NCBI RefSeq assembly: GCF_051857535.1
Contig: NZ_JBPZGY010000017.1
Coordinates: forward strand, 1 to 64,000
DNA: 64,000 nucleotides
Origin: Roseateles_B sp051857535
Lineage (GTDB): Bacteria; Pseudomonadota; Gammaproteobacteria; Burkholderiales; Burkholderiaceae_C
Direction of reading: 5' to 3'
The position numbers and the translations under genes are program-made. Below, in pieces: positions 25,890-34,928 of the stretch. Below the pieces are notes generated by a model, which did not search any database, was not told the origin of the DNA, and saw only the letters and a program-made list of their open reading frames with translations. How positions within the stretch are numbered: the stretch's first letter is position 1; every line of letters begins with the position of its first letter.

Positions 25890-25954
25890 GGGCAGGCGGG
25901 TCAGATGAAAGTGCTGCATTTTAGCTGTGCACTATAGAATCCGCCGCCGATCAG

Positions 25955-27439
25955 GTGCGCGTTCATGGGCGCTGCGCCCCGGCGCCTTTGTCACCCAGTG
26001 TTTCCCGTACTTTGAAGCTCGCACGCGATACGCTGCTCAACCTCGTCGGTCTCGGCACTCCCCTGCTGCTGGCCCTGGTCCTCATGCCCCAGCTGGTGCT
26101 GGGCCTGGGCGCCGAGCGATTCGGTCTGCTGACCCTCGTCTGGGCGGTGACCAGCTATTTCGGCTTGTTCGACCTGGGCCTGTCGCGGGCGCTGACGCAA
26201 CGCCTGGCCCAGGTGCTGGCGCTGAAGCAGCAAGAGGATGTCGGTCCGCTGGTGAGCACTGCCCTGGCGATGATGGGGCTGATGGGTTTGCTCGGCGGTC
26301 TGCTGATGCTGGTGATGGCGCCCTTTGCCACGCACTGGATTCGCCAGCTCACGCTGCCCGACGAGGCAGTCTCCGCCACGGTGGTGATGGGCCTCACGCT
26401 GCCCTTCATCGTGGTCACGGCCGGACTGCGAGGCATGCTGGAAGCCTGCCATGCCTTCCGGGCCTTGAATGCCATCCGCCTGCCCATGGGGCTCTGGACC
26501 TTTGCCGGACCCTGGCTGCTGATGCGCCTGAACGGCCCGGATCTGCTGGGTCTCACGCTGGCACTGGCCGCAGGCAGGCTCGTAGGCTTCGTCGCCCACC
26601 TGGTCTGTGCCTGGCACCTGCTCCCGGACTGGCGGGGGCGCCTGCGCTGGCAATGGCGCTGGGTTCGGCCCATGCTGGTGTCCGGCGGCTGGCTGACCCT
26701 GAGCAATGTGGTGAGCCCCTTCATGGGCTATGTGGACCGCTTCGTCATCGGGGCGACGGTCTCCGCGGCGGCTGTGGCGGCCTATGCCACGCCACAGGAG
26801 CTGATCACCAAGCTGTGGATCATCCCGGGCGCCCTGACCGCGGTCCTGTTCCCGGCCTTTGCAGCGCGCGCCCATGGGCGCGCTGCTGATGCCTGGCGCA
26901 TGTTCCATGAGGCTGTGGGCCTTCTGTTCTGGGTGTTGTGGCCGATCACGCTGGGTTTGGCACTGTTCGCGCATGAGCTGCTGGCACGCTGGATCGACGC
27001 CGACTTTGCCGCGCGCAGCGGGCCTGTCCTGCAGGTGTTCTGCATCGGCATCCTGGTCAACTGTCTTGCCCACGTCCCGCTGACCTGGCTGCAGGGGCGG
27101 GGTGCCTTCAGGGCGCCGGCCCTGCTGCATCTGGCCGAGCTGCCGCTGTTCCTCGTCCTGCTGTGGGGCCTGTGCTCGCGCTGGGGGCTGATGGGCGCCG
27201 CGCTGGCCTGGCTCCTGCGCATGGTGGTCGACGCCGCGGGCATGTTCTGGCTGGCCTGCCGCGACGGGGGGACGTTGCCGGTCCGTCGCGTGGGCGGGCT
27301 GGCCCTGTCCTTGCTGCCCTTTGCTGCCTGCCTGGTCGCCAGCCTGCCTGCGCGGGGGGCGCTCTGGGTGCTGGTCGCGGCTGTGTCGGCCTGGGCTGCC
27401 CGGCGAAGCTTGCAGCGCTGGCGCCAGGATGTCGCCTGA
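25955..27439 (+). CDS. Wzx-type oligosaccharide flippase
   Basis: Encodes up to 494 aa with 12 or more hydrophobic segments spread over the length, as in the MATE/MOP flippases of polysaccharide pathways. The first helix region (LLNLVGLGTPLLLALVLMP) and A-E-R-F-G-L-L-T-L-V-W-A are typical of Wzx. It should move undecaprenyl-PP-linked repeat units across the inner membrane. The start is unclear: GTG at 25955 is the only standard candidate before the first helix besides a TTG near 26012. It opens the exopolysaccharide operon, 65 bp from the divergent YIDP gene. Confidence 0.82.
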   Translation: MRVHGRCAPAPLSPSVSRTLKLARDTLLNLVGLGTPLLLALVLMPQLVLGLGAERFGLLTLVWAVTSYFGLFDLGLSRALTQRLAQVLALKQQEDVGPLVSTALAMMGLMGLLGGLLMLVMAPFATHWIRQLTLPDEAVSATVVMGLTLPFIVVTAGLRGMLEACHAFRALNAIRLPMGLWTFAGPWLLMRLNGPDLLGLTLALAAGRLVGFVAHLVCAWHLLPDWRGRLRWQWRWVRPMLVSGGWLTLSNVVSPFMGYVDRFVIGATVSAAAVAAYATPQELITKLWIIPGALTAVLFPAFAARAHGRAADAWRMFHEAVGLLFWVLWPITLGLALFAHELLARWIDADFAARSGPVLQVFCIGILVNCLAHVPLTWLQGRGAFRAPALLHLAELPLFLVLLWGLCSRWGLMGAALAWLLRMVVDAAGMFWLACRDGGTLPVRRVGGLALSLLPFAACLVASLPARGALWVLVAAVSAWAARRSLQRWRQDVA

Positions 27440-27523
27440 GCGCTGGGCGCTGAAGGCGCCGCCAGGCCAGTGACTACAATGCCGGCGCCAAGCTTTCTGG
27501 CCCAAGGCCGCACACTGGGTTTC

Positions 27524-28444
27524 ATGTCTCCCCTACTCGTCAGCATCGTCACTCCCGCCTTCAATCAGGGCGAGTTCCTCGAGGCGACCATGCTCAGCGT
27601 GCTGACGCAGGACTATCCGGCGCTCGAATACATCGTCATCAACGATGGCTCCACGGACCAGTCTCTGGCCGTTGCGCAGTCGGTGGCGGCGCGCTTTCCC
27701 GGGCGGGTCCGCGTCATTGACCAGCCCAATGCCGGCCAGGCCGCCACCCTCAACAGGGGATGGCAGGAATCCCGCGGTGACATCCTCGCCTACCTGAGCT
27801 CGGACGACTGTCTGGTGCCCGATGCGGTGAGCCGCATGGTCCAAGCCCTGGAGGCCCAGCCCCAGGCCGCCGTGGCCTATTGCGATTTCTGGCTGATTGA
27901 CGCCGAGGGGCGCCGGTTGCGCGAGTCGTACACCGAAGCCTTTGACCATGATCGGCTGCGTGCCTCCCTGGTCTGTCAGCCCGGCCCGGGCGCCTTCTTC
28001 CGCCGACGGGTGTTCGAGCGCCAGGGCGGCTGGCGCCCTGAGCTCAGGCAGGTGCCGGACTTCGAGTTCTGGCTGCGCGCCTCGCGGGAAGGGGGCTTCG
28101 TGCGGGTGCCGCAACTGCTGGCGGAATACCGCATCCACGAGGGATCGGCCTCGTTTCGCGCCATGCCGCCGGAGCGCGCCGAGGAAATCGTGAAGGTCGT
28201 GCAGGCCTACTGGTCCGATCAGCCGGGCACGGCCCTGGCGCGGCGGGCGCTGGCCAGGGCCCATGCCATCGCAGCCAAGAATCACGGACAGTCGGGTCGC
28301 CCGGGCGAAGCCCTGCGCGCCTTCTTCAGGGCCTTGCGTCTCCAGCCCTCCATGGCGGGTGAGCTTGGCATCTGGCGTCAGCTGCTGGTGGGCATGCTGC
28401 GCCGTCGCTGGTATCAATGGCGCGCTGCCCTGGGAGGGTCCTGA
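27524..28444 (+). CDS. Glycosyltransferase family 2 protein
   Basis: Encodes 306 aa. It has a GT-A fold: VSIVTPAFNQGEFLEATMLS, the nucleotide motif VINDGSTDQS, and S-S-D-D at the DxD position. An acceptor region with PDFEFWLRASREGG follows. It likely adds one sugar to the lipid-linked repeat unit on the cytoplasmic face. The ATG at 27524 is chosen because homology starts there; an earlier frame extension has no support. A TACAAT at 27475-27480 upstream could be a weak internal promoter. Confidence 0.9.
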   Translation: MSPLLVSIVTPAFNQGEFLEATMLSVLTQDYPALEYIVINDGSTDQSLAVAQSVAARFPGRVRVIDQPNAGQAATLNRGWQESRGDILAYLSSDDCLVPDAVSRMVQALEAQPQAAVAYCDFWLIDAEGRRLRESYTEAFDHDRLRASLVCQPGPGAFFRRRVFERQGGWRPELRQVPDFEFWLRASREGGFVRVPQLLAEYRIHEGSASFRAMPPERAEEIVKVVQAYWSDQPGTALARRALARAHAIAAKNHGQSGRPGEALRAFFRALRLQPSMAGELGIWRQLLVGMLRRRWYQWRAALGGS

Positions 28445-28446
28445 GC

Positions 28447-29829
28447 ATGCGCGGTCGTCTGTTCTGGTGGGGACTGATGCCCGCCATGCTGCTGCTGGCC
28501 TTGGCGGCCCAGTCCAGCGCGGGTCACGGCTGGCGGCTGTGGGCTCTCACGGCTGTCAGCATGGGCCTGCTGATCCTGATGCGGACGACCCTCGTGTCCT
28601 GGTTCTACAGCTTCATGTCCGTGTTCTACGTGCTGGGCTGCTGGTTCAAGGTCATGGCCCACAGCGCCTCCGATCTGCCCTACGTCGAGCCTGCTGGCAA
28701 TTTCTCTGGCTCGCTCGCCGAGTGGGGCGAGTACTACGACTTCGCCATCGTCATCGGGCTGGCCCTGCTGATCGGCCGGGTGCTCAGCCTGATGGTCTGG
28801 GACCGCCGACCGCCTCATGAGCGGCGATGGGAGTTCCGCGCCGGAGGCGTCACGGGCGGACAGTGGGCCGTGCTGATCGGCGTGGCGGCGGTCTTCTATC
28901 TCATCAACAACGTGGCAGCCTTCTTCGTCACCGGGGTCAATGCGCGGGTGACGCTGCCCTTCGCGCTGAATGCGCCGCTGGCCTTCATGGCGCTGATCGG
29001 CTTCGCCATGGTGCTGGCCACCTTTGTGGCGCGTGACGTGGCGGCCCGGCAGCAGATGACGCCTGCGGCGGCCTTTGCCATCCTGATGGTGGCCTCCATG
29101 GCCTCGGTCTCCATGGCCAGCCGAGCAGCTGTCGTGATGCAGGCCATTCCCATCCTGCTGGCCGCTCACTACCTCCAGTCGCGCTGGGGCAAGCACCAGT
29201 TCGGCAAGCTGCCGGTGCTGATGCTGGGCGGCTTTGTTTCGCTGGTGCTGGTGGCGGTGTCCATCTACCGCGTGAAGGTCTTTTCGGGCGTCAGCGGAGG
29301 CGACGGCGAAATGCTGGGTTTCTTCCTCCTCGAGAGCGGCCTGCTGGTGGTGGACCGCTGGGTGGGTGCCGAGGCCATCATGGTCGCCGTGGCCGAGCCG
29401 GTGCGCTCCATGGACCTGTTCTGGCGCTTGATGGCGGAAGACCCGGCGATGGGCGTGGACTCGATCTATCAACAGCTCTCCGGCGGCAAGTACGAACTGC
29501 TCAAGGGGCTGACATTCCTGACGCTGCCGGGCTATTTCGGCGTTGTCAGCCTGTGCGGTGAGCTCTTCTGGGTGTTCGCCCTCGTGCTGGTCATGACGCT
29601 CATGGGTCTGGCCTTCGAGGCGCTGGTGAGGCGGCTTTTATGCCACCAGATGGTCCCGGTGGCCCTGATCTGCGGTGCCGTTGCCAATGCGTTGACGCAG
29701 CTGAGCTTCCCGCGCCTGCTGGGCCCTTTTCTGCTGCAGATGCTCGTGCTGGCCTTCATCCTCGGCCTGGTGCTGCGCGGCCCCTTCGGCCTGGTGGAGC
29801 AGCGCCGCCCCGTGCCGGACTCCGTCTGA
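28447..29829 (+). CDS. Wzy-like polysaccharide polymerase (multi-pass membrane protein)
   Basis: Encodes 460 aa with about 10-12 predicted transmembrane helices and a soluble loop around residues 290-350 (D-R-W-V-G-A-E-A-I-M ... SIYQQLSGGKYELLKG). This topology, with a large loop late in the protein, is characteristic of O-antigen/EPS polymerases. Sequence similarity in this class is too low for a certain call. The start ATG lies 2 bp after the GT2 stop codon. Position between the flippase/GT genes and the rest of the operon supports Wzy. Confidence 0.68.
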   Translation: MRGRLFWWGLMPAMLLLALAAQSSAGHGWRLWALTAVSMGLLILMRTTLVSWFYSFMSVFYVLGCWFKVMAHSASDLPYVEPAGNFSGSLAEWGEYYDFAIVIGLALLIGRVLSLMVWDRRPPHERRWEFRAGGVTGGQWAVLIGVAAVFYLINNVAAFFVTGVNARVTLPFALNAPLAFMALIGFAMVLATFVARDVAARQQMTPAAAFAILMVASMASVSMASRAAVVMQAIPILLAAHYLQSRWGKHQFGKLPVLMLGGFVSLVLVAVSIYRVKVFSGVSGGDGEMLGFFLLESGLLVVDRWVGAEAIMVAVAEPVRSMDLFWRLMAEDPAMGVDSIYQQLSGGKYELLKGLTFLTLPGYFGVVSLCGELFWVFALVLVMTLMGLAFEALVRRLLCHQMVPVALICGAVANALTQLSFPRLLGPFLLQMLVLAFILGLVLRGPFGLVEQRRPVPDSV

Positions 29830-29865
29830 GTGCCGGCCTTCCTTCGCACGGACCCTACTTTCCCC

Positions 29866-30711
29866 ATGACACAACAGTACCAACACATGCCCAGCCGTGA
29901 GCAACTGGTGCAAGCCATCCTGGACCGCCTGGAAGCTGACGCCGACCGCGCCCAGGCTGCCTTCCAGGCCTCGGCGGGCGAGGTGGGCGTGCGCTACGTC
30001 GCCATTGACGACCTGCTGCCGCAGGAATGGGCACGGCAGGTTTCCGAGGCCTTTCCGGCGCCGCAGTCCATGCGCCTGATGGACAGCTTCCGGGAGAGGA
30101 AGTACACGACCAAGGACTTCGACCGATTCAGTCCGCTGATGGCCGACATCACCTTCGCGGTGCAGGACCCGCGTGTTGTCGCGGTGGTCGAGCGCATCAC
30201 CGGCATCCAGGATCAGCAGCCCGATGCGCAGCTCTATGCCGGTGGGCTCAGCGCCATGGTCCAGGGGCATTTCCTGGGCCCGCACATCGACAACTCCCAT
30301 GAAGCAAGCCGGCAGCGCTACCGCACGTTGAACCTGCTGTACTACGTGTCGCCGGATTGGTCGCACGAGAAGGGGGGCAACCTTGAGCTGTGGGACCGCC
30401 GTGTCCGCACGCGCACGACCATCGTCAGCCGCTTCAACCGCCTGGCGCTGATGGAGACGACACCGACCTCCTGGCATTCAGTGAGCCCTGTCGTCGCCAA
30501 TGAGGTGCGGCGCTGTGTCTCGAACTACTACTTTTCGCCCACATCGCCCACGGGCACCCCCTATTTCAACGTGACCTCGTTCAGCGCTTGGCCGCACCAA
30601 CCCTTCAAGCGCCTGCTGGCCAGCTTGGATGGGCATCTGCGTCAGGGGCTGCGCAAGCTCGTGCCGCAGGGTCTGGGCCGCAAGGACGTGTACGAAGGAA
30701 CGCGCAAGTGA
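29866..30711 (+). CDS. 2-oxoglutarate/Fe(II)-dependent dioxygenase
   Basis: Encodes 281 aa. The facial triad is visible: H140-x-D142 in GPHIDNSHE and H204 in TSWHSVSPV, followed by R215/R216 for 2-oxoglutarate binding, all in a prolyl-4-hydroxylase-like double-stranded beta-helix. It would hydroxylate an unknown substrate in the cytoplasm. The ATG at 29866 is preferred over GTG 29830. Its stop overlaps the next GTG start. A dioxygenase inside a polysaccharide operon suggests modification of a sugar, acyl or amino-acid substituent of the polymer; this is inference. Confidence 0.8.
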   Translation: MTQQYQHMPSREQLVQAILDRLEADADRAQAAFQASAGEVGVRYVAIDDLLPQEWARQVSEAFPAPQSMRLMDSFRERKYTTKDFDRFSPLMADITFAVQDPRVVAVVERITGIQDQQPDAQLYAGGLSAMVQGHFLGPHIDNSHEASRQRYRTLNLLYYVSPDWSHEKGGNLELWDRRVRTRTTIVSRFNRLALMETTPTSWHSVSPVVANEVRRCVSNYYFSPTSPTGTPYFNVTSFSAWPHQPFKRLLASLDGHLRQGLRKLVPQGLGRKDVYEGTRK

Positions 30712-31772
30712 AGGCTGCAGGCGGGCGCTTGCTGCTGTATGCGCCCAATGTGCACACCGGCGGCGGGCTGGTGCTGCTGAAGTCGCTGTTGGCCGCCTGG
30801 CCTGCAGACAGGCCGCTGCGCGCCTGGCTGGACGCCCGTGCACGCGAGGCGCTGGCCCTGCCTGCGTCCGCGCAGGTGAGCTGGGTGATGCCCGCGCCGG
30901 TCTCGCGCCTGAAGGCGCAATGGAGCGCCGTTCGCGAGGGCCGGCCCGAGGACCGCCTGTTGTGTTTCCACGGTCTGCCGTTGCTGTGGCCCACGGCTGC
31001 TTGCGTCGAGGTCTTTCTGCAGAATCGCAACTACCTCGGCGAAGTGGATCTCGGCAGCTACCGCTTGCGTACCCGGCTGCGCCTGCATCTCGAGCAGGGG
31101 CTGTTCAGACGCGGACGCGGACGCGTGCATCGATACTGGGTGCAGACGCCATCCATGGCGGCGGCGCTGACCCGCTGGTGGGGCGGCGGCGGGGCGGGCA
31201 TGCCGCCGGTGCAGGTGTTGCCCTTTCTTCCCCCCATGCCTGCATGCACGGCGCCCGCGGCGCACGACGCTCAGGCGCCCGAGCTCGACTTCCTCTACGT
31301 CGCTGACGGCGAGGCGCACAAGAACCACCGCCGCCTCATAGAGGCCTGGTGCCTGCTGGCGGCACAGGGATGGCGCCCGTCACTGGGCCTGACTCTGGGG
31401 GCCAAGGACCAGGCCTTGCGCGATTGGGTCGACCAACAGGCGCAGGCCAATGGCCTGCGGATCCGCCAGTTGGGCGTGCTGCAGCATGAGGAACTGCTGA
31501 GTTGGTACAGGCGCTGCCGGGCGCTGGTGTTCCCGTCCTTGAGCGAGTCCTTTGGGCTGCCACTGATGGAGGCGCGCCAGGCCGGCTGCCCGGTGCTGGC
31601 CAGCGAGCTGGACTATGTACGGGATGTCTGCGTGCCGGTTCAGACCTTCGACCCGCTGTCTGCGGTGTCCATGGCCCGCGCTGTGTGTCGCTTTGACGGC
31701 CGCCTGCAGTCGCCGCTGGAACCTGCGGGTGCTGAGGCCTTCCTGGCCGCGCTGATGACGGAGCCGCAGTGA
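30708..31772 (+). CDS. Glycosyltransferase family 4 (GT-B) protein
   Basis: Encodes 354 aa. The C-terminal half carries the GT4 pattern: FLYVADGEAHKNHRRLIEAW, L-H-E-E-type LQHEELLSWYRRCRALVFPS, and the E-x7-E motif SESFGLPLMEARQAGCPVLA. The N-terminus (LLLYAPNVHTGGGLVLLKSL) is the acceptor-side Rossmann loop. The start is a GTG overlapping the preceding TGA, so it is translationally coupled. Upstream in-frame ATGs lie inside the dioxygenase gene. Sugar specificity is unknown. Confidence 0.88.
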   Translation: MKAAGGRLLLYAPNVHTGGGLVLLKSLLAAWPADRPLRAWLDARAREALALPASAQVSWVMPAPVSRLKAQWSAVREGRPEDRLLCFHGLPLLWPTAACVEVFLQNRNYLGEVDLGSYRLRTRLRLHLEQGLFRRGRGRVHRYWVQTPSMAAALTRWWGGGGAGMPPVQVLPFLPPMPACTAPAAHDAQAPELDFLYVADGEAHKNHRRLIEAWCLLAAQGWRPSLGLTLGAKDQALRDWVDQQAQANGLRIRQLGVLQHEELLSWYRRCRALVFPSLSESFGLPLMEARQAGCPVLASELDYVRDVCVPVQTFDPLSAVSMARAVCRFDGRLQSPLEPAGAEAFLAALMTEPQ

Positions 31773-33001
31773 AGGTGCTGGTGCTCAGCCAGCATTTCTG
31801 GCCTGAATCCTTCCGCATCAACGAGGTCGCGCAGTCCCTGGTCGAGCAGGGTTGCGAGGTGACTGTCTTGACGGGCAAGCCCAACTACCCGGAGGGCCGG
31901 CTGTACCCTGGCTATCGCGTGGGCGGCGTGCAGACCGAGCGCCACGAGGGCTACGAGATCGTGCGTGTGCCACTGTGCCCGCGCGGGTCGGGCGGGGCGT
32001 TTCGCCTGGTGCTGAACTATCTGTCCTTCATCTTCAGCACTGCGCTGCTGGGCCCCTGGGCCCTGCGCGGGCGGCGCTTCGATCTGATCTTTGTCTACGG
32101 CACCTCGCCCATTCTTCAGGCCATAGGCGCCATCGTGCTGAAGTGGATCAAGGGCGCCGCCCTGGTCACCTGGGTCCAGGACCAGTGGCCGCAGAGCCTG
32201 GAGGTGACGGGCTTTGTCCGCAACCGCAGCGCGCTGGCTGCCGTGGCCGTGGTGGTGCGCTGGATCTACCGGCGTTGCGACCTGCTGCTGGTGCAGTCCC
32301 AGGCTTTCTTGGCGCCGGTGAGCCGCATGGCAGGCTCTACGCCAGTGGCGGTGCACCTGAACCCGGGCGACCGTGAACAGCCGCAGCCGGCGCCGCTGCC
32401 GCCGGTCCTGGCGGCTCTGCCCTGGGGTCAGGTCTTTCACATCGTCTTCGCCGGCAACCTGGGCACGGCCCAGGCCCTGGACTGCGTGCTGGACGCGGCC
32501 GAACTCGTGGGTAAGGAGGTCGGGGTGCGCTGGGTGCTCGTGGGCAGCGGGGCGCGCAGCGCCTGGCTGCGGGAGCAGGTGCACGCCCGCAGCCTGGATC
32601 AAGTGCTGCTGCCCGGGCGCTTTGACCCGGTCTGCATGCCGGCGCTTTTCGAGCGTGCCGATGCCTTGCTGGTCAGCCTGAACCGCGGCGAGGCGCTGGC
32701 CCAGACCGTTCCGAGCAAAATACAGGCCTATCTGGCGGCAGGCCGGCCCATCCTGGCCAGCCTGGATGGTGAAGGGGCCCGAGTCCTGGCCGAAGCCGGG
32801 GCCGGCCTCAGCGCACCCGCCGAGGACGCCCAGGGCCTGGCCGACGCGGTGCGGGCGCTGCTGCAGCGCAGCCCGGCCGAGCGGGCGGAGATGGGCGAGG
32901 CCGGTCGCCGCTACTACCGTGCACATTTCGATCCTGCGCAGTTGGCGCGGGATCTTGTTGGACATTTCGAGCGCGCCTGTGCGCTGCTTCGAGGAAAGTG
33001 A
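31769..33001 (+). CDS. Glycosyltransferase family 4, WbuB/WcaI-like
   Basis: Encodes 410 aa. The N-terminus (VLVLSQHFWPESFRINEVAQSL, then GKPNYPEGRLYPGY) is characteristic of the WbuB/WcaI-type GT4 group, and FAGNLGTAQALD and PSKIQAYLAAGRPILA are the donor-site blocks. WbuB-like enzymes are linked to transfer of N-acetyl-L-fucosamine-type sugars and are often encoded next to FnlA/B/C-type genes, as here. It should therefore use the UDP-L-sugar made by the next three genes. It overlaps the preceding gene by 4 bp. Confidence 0.87.
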   Translation: MKVLVLSQHFWPESFRINEVAQSLVEQGCEVTVLTGKPNYPEGRLYPGYRVGGVQTERHEGYEIVRVPLCPRGSGGAFRLVLNYLSFIFSTALLGPWALRGRRFDLIFVYGTSPILQAIGAIVLKWIKGAALVTWVQDQWPQSLEVTGFVRNRSALAAVAVVVRWIYRRCDLLLVQSQAFLAPVSRMAGSTPVAVHLNPGDREQPQPAPLPPVLAALPWGQVFHIVFAGNLGTAQALDCVLDAAELVGKEVGVRWVLVGSGARSAWLREQVHARSLDQVLLPGRFDPVCMPALFERADALLVSLNRGEALAQTVPSKIQAYLAAGRPILASLDGEGARVLAEAGAGLSAPAEDAQGLADAVRALLQRSPAERAEMGEAGRRYYRAHFDPAQLARDLVGHFERACALLRGK

Positions 33002-33006
33002 GAGCG

Positions 33007-33891
33007 ATGAACTTGCAAGATACCGCCGGCCGCTGCCGGGTGCTGGTCCTGGGTGCCAGCGGCATGCTGGGCAATGCCGTGCTGCGCTGGTTTGCGCAAG
33101 ATCCGGCCTATGAGGTCATCGGGTCTGTTCGAGGCAGCGCCTCGGCCCAGCGCCTGCAGGCCATGGCGCCGGCGGCGCGGCTGATGGTCGGCGTGGATGT
33201 CGAGAACCTCGATGGCCTGACGCGGCTGTTCGCCGAGACGCGGCCCCAGGTGGTGATCAACTGCGTGGGCGTGGTCAAGCAACTGGCCGAAGCCGACGAC
33301 CCCCTGACGGCCATCCCGCTGAATGCCCTGCTGCCCCACCGCCTGGCGCGGTTGGCGCAGGTGGCCGGGGCGCGACTGGTCCATGTCAGCACCGACTGCG
33401 TGTTCGACGGGCGCCGCGGGCTCTACAAGGAATCCGACGTGCCCGATGCCACGGACCTCTACGGGCGCAGCAAGCTCATGGGCGAGGTGGACTACCCCAA
33501 TGCCGTGACCCTGCGCACCTCCATCATTGGCCACGAGCTCAACAGCCACCATGGCCTGGTGGGCTGGTTCCTGGCCCAGTCCGGCGCCGTGCGGGGCTTC
33601 ACCAAGGCGGTGTTCTCGGGCCTGCCCACCGTGGAGCTGGCCCGCGTGATCCAGGCGCATGTGCTGCCGCGTCCGGAACTGCGCGGCACCTACCACGTGT
33701 CCGCCGCGCCTATCGACAAGCACGCGCTGCTGAGCCTGGTGGCCCAGGTCTATGGCCGGGAGACGCGCATCGATCCTGACGAGCGCCTGGTCATCGACCG
33801 GTCCCTGGACTCCAGCCGCTTCCGCGAACTCACCGGCTACCAGCCGCCGGCCTGGCCGGAACTGGTGCGTCGCATGCACGACTTCGCCTGA
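33007..33891 (+). CDS. RmlD-like SDR reductase, probable UDP-L-sugar 4-reductase
   Basis: Encodes 294 aa in a single extended-SDR domain: VLGASGMLGNAVLRWF for NAD(P), VHVSTDCVFDG, and Y-G-R-S-K as the Tyr-Lys catalytic pair. It lies directly before FnlA-like and 2-epimerase genes. The expected L-FucNAc enzyme (FnlB/WbjC/CapF) is about 370 aa with a C-terminal cupin that epimerises C3; no cupin is present here. The shorter RmlD-like form matches WbvR of the UDP-L-RhaNAc/L-QuiNAc route. ATG 33007 is used; GTG 32998 overlapping the previous stop is possible. Confidence 0.82.
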   Translation: MNLQDTAGRCRVLVLGASGMLGNAVLRWFAQDPAYEVIGSVRGSASAQRLQAMAPAARLMVGVDVENLDGLTRLFAETRPQVVINCVGVVKQLAEADDPLTAIPLNALLPHRLARLAQVAGARLVHVSTDCVFDGRRGLYKESDVPDATDLYGRSKLMGEVDYPNAVTLRTSIIGHELNSHHGLVGWFLAQSGAVRGFTKAVFSGLPTVELARVIQAHVLPRPELRGTYHVSAAPIDKHALLSLVAQVYGRETRIDPDERLVIDRSLDSSRFRELTGYQPPAWPELVRRMHDFA

Positions 33892-33917
33892 ACCGCCATC
33901 GAATCCCGAGACCCGCC

Positions 33918-34928
33918 ATGTTCAAAGACAAAGTCCTCCTCATCACCGGTGGCACCGGCAGCTTCGGCAATGCCGTGCTGAGCCGCTTTCTCAAGTCTGA
34001 TTTCGCCGAGATCCGCATCTTCAGCCGCGACGAGAAGAAGCAGGAAGACATGCGCATTGCGCTGAAGAGCGACAAGGTGAAGTTCTACATCGGCGATGTG
34101 CGCGACTACGACAGCGTGCACGACGCCCTGAACGGCGTGGACTATGTCTTTCACGCCGCTGCGCTCAAGCAGGTGCCTTCCTGCGAGTTCTATCCCATGG
34201 AGGCTGTCAAGACCAATGTGGTCGGCGCCGAGAACGTGATGCGTGCCGCCATCGCCCAGGGCGTACGCCGCGTCGTGGTGCTGTCCACCGACAAGGCGGT
34301 GTACCCCATCAATGCCATGGGCATGTCCAAGGCCATGATGGAGAAGGTGATGGTGGCCAAGAGCCGCCTGTGCGACCCCAGCAAGACTGTGCTGTCAGCC
34401 ACTCGCTATGGCAATGTGATGGCCTCGCGTGGTTCGGTGATCCCGCTGTTCCTGCAGCAGCTGCAGGAGGGCCGGCCGCTGACCATCACCGATCCCAGCA
34501 TGACGCGCTTCCTGATGTCGCTTGAGGAGTCCGTGGACCTGGTGCTGTATGCCTTCGAGCACGCCAGGCCTGGCGACATCTTCGTGCAGAAGGCGCCAGC
34601 TTCCACCGTCGGTGACCTGGCCGAGGCCATGCGACAGCTGCTGAAGAAGGACAACGAGATCAAGATCATCGGCACCCGCCATGGCGAGAAGCTGTACGAG
34701 TCCCTGGTTTCGCGCGAGGAGATGGCGCGCTCCGAGGACCTGGGTGGCTACTACCGCATCCCGGCCGACTCGCGCGACCTCAACTACGCCAAATACTTCG
34801 TCGAGGGAGAGACTGCCATCTCCGAGATCGACGACTACACCTCGCACAACACCCAGCGTCTGAGCGTGGACGAAGTGAAGCAGGTGCTGATGCAACTCGA
34901 GCTGATCCAGGAGGCTGTCCGTGCTTAA
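33918..34928 (+). CDS. UDP-GlcNAc 4,6-dehydratase/5-epimerase (FnlA/WbjB/CapE-like)
   Basis: Encodes 336 aa. The NADP loop is GGTGSFG at 11-17. The catalytic region VLSTDKAVYP-INAMGMSKAM carries M134-x-x-x-K138, the Met/Lys variant of the SDR YxxxK motif seen in CapE, rather than the Tyr of ordinary dehydratases. It converts UDP-GlcNAc to a UDP-4-keto-6-deoxy-L-hexosamine, the first step to L-FucNAc, L-RhaNAc or L-QuiNAc. Its stop is overlapped by the start of the 2-epimerase gene. Confidence 0.9.
   Translation: MFKDKVLLITGGTGSFGNAVLSRFLKSDFAEIRIFSRDEKKQEDMRIALKSDKVKFYIGDVRDYDSVHDALNGVDYVFHAAALKQVPSCEFYPMEAVKTNVVGAENVMRAAIAQGVRRVVVLSTDKAVYPINAMGMSKAMMEKVMVAKSRLCDPSKTVLSATRYGNVMASRGSVIPLFLQQLQEGRPLTITDPSMTRFLMSLEESVDLVLYAFEHARPGDIFVQKAPASTVGDLAEAMRQLLKKDNEIKIIGTRHGEKLYESLVSREEMARSEDLGGYYRIPADSRDLNYAKYFVEGETAISEIDDYTSHNTQRLSVDEVKQVLMQLELIQEAVRA

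Noticed and set aside
33007..33891. Calling the reductase FnlB/CapF
   Set aside because: It lacks the C-terminal cupin domain and is about 75 residues too short.
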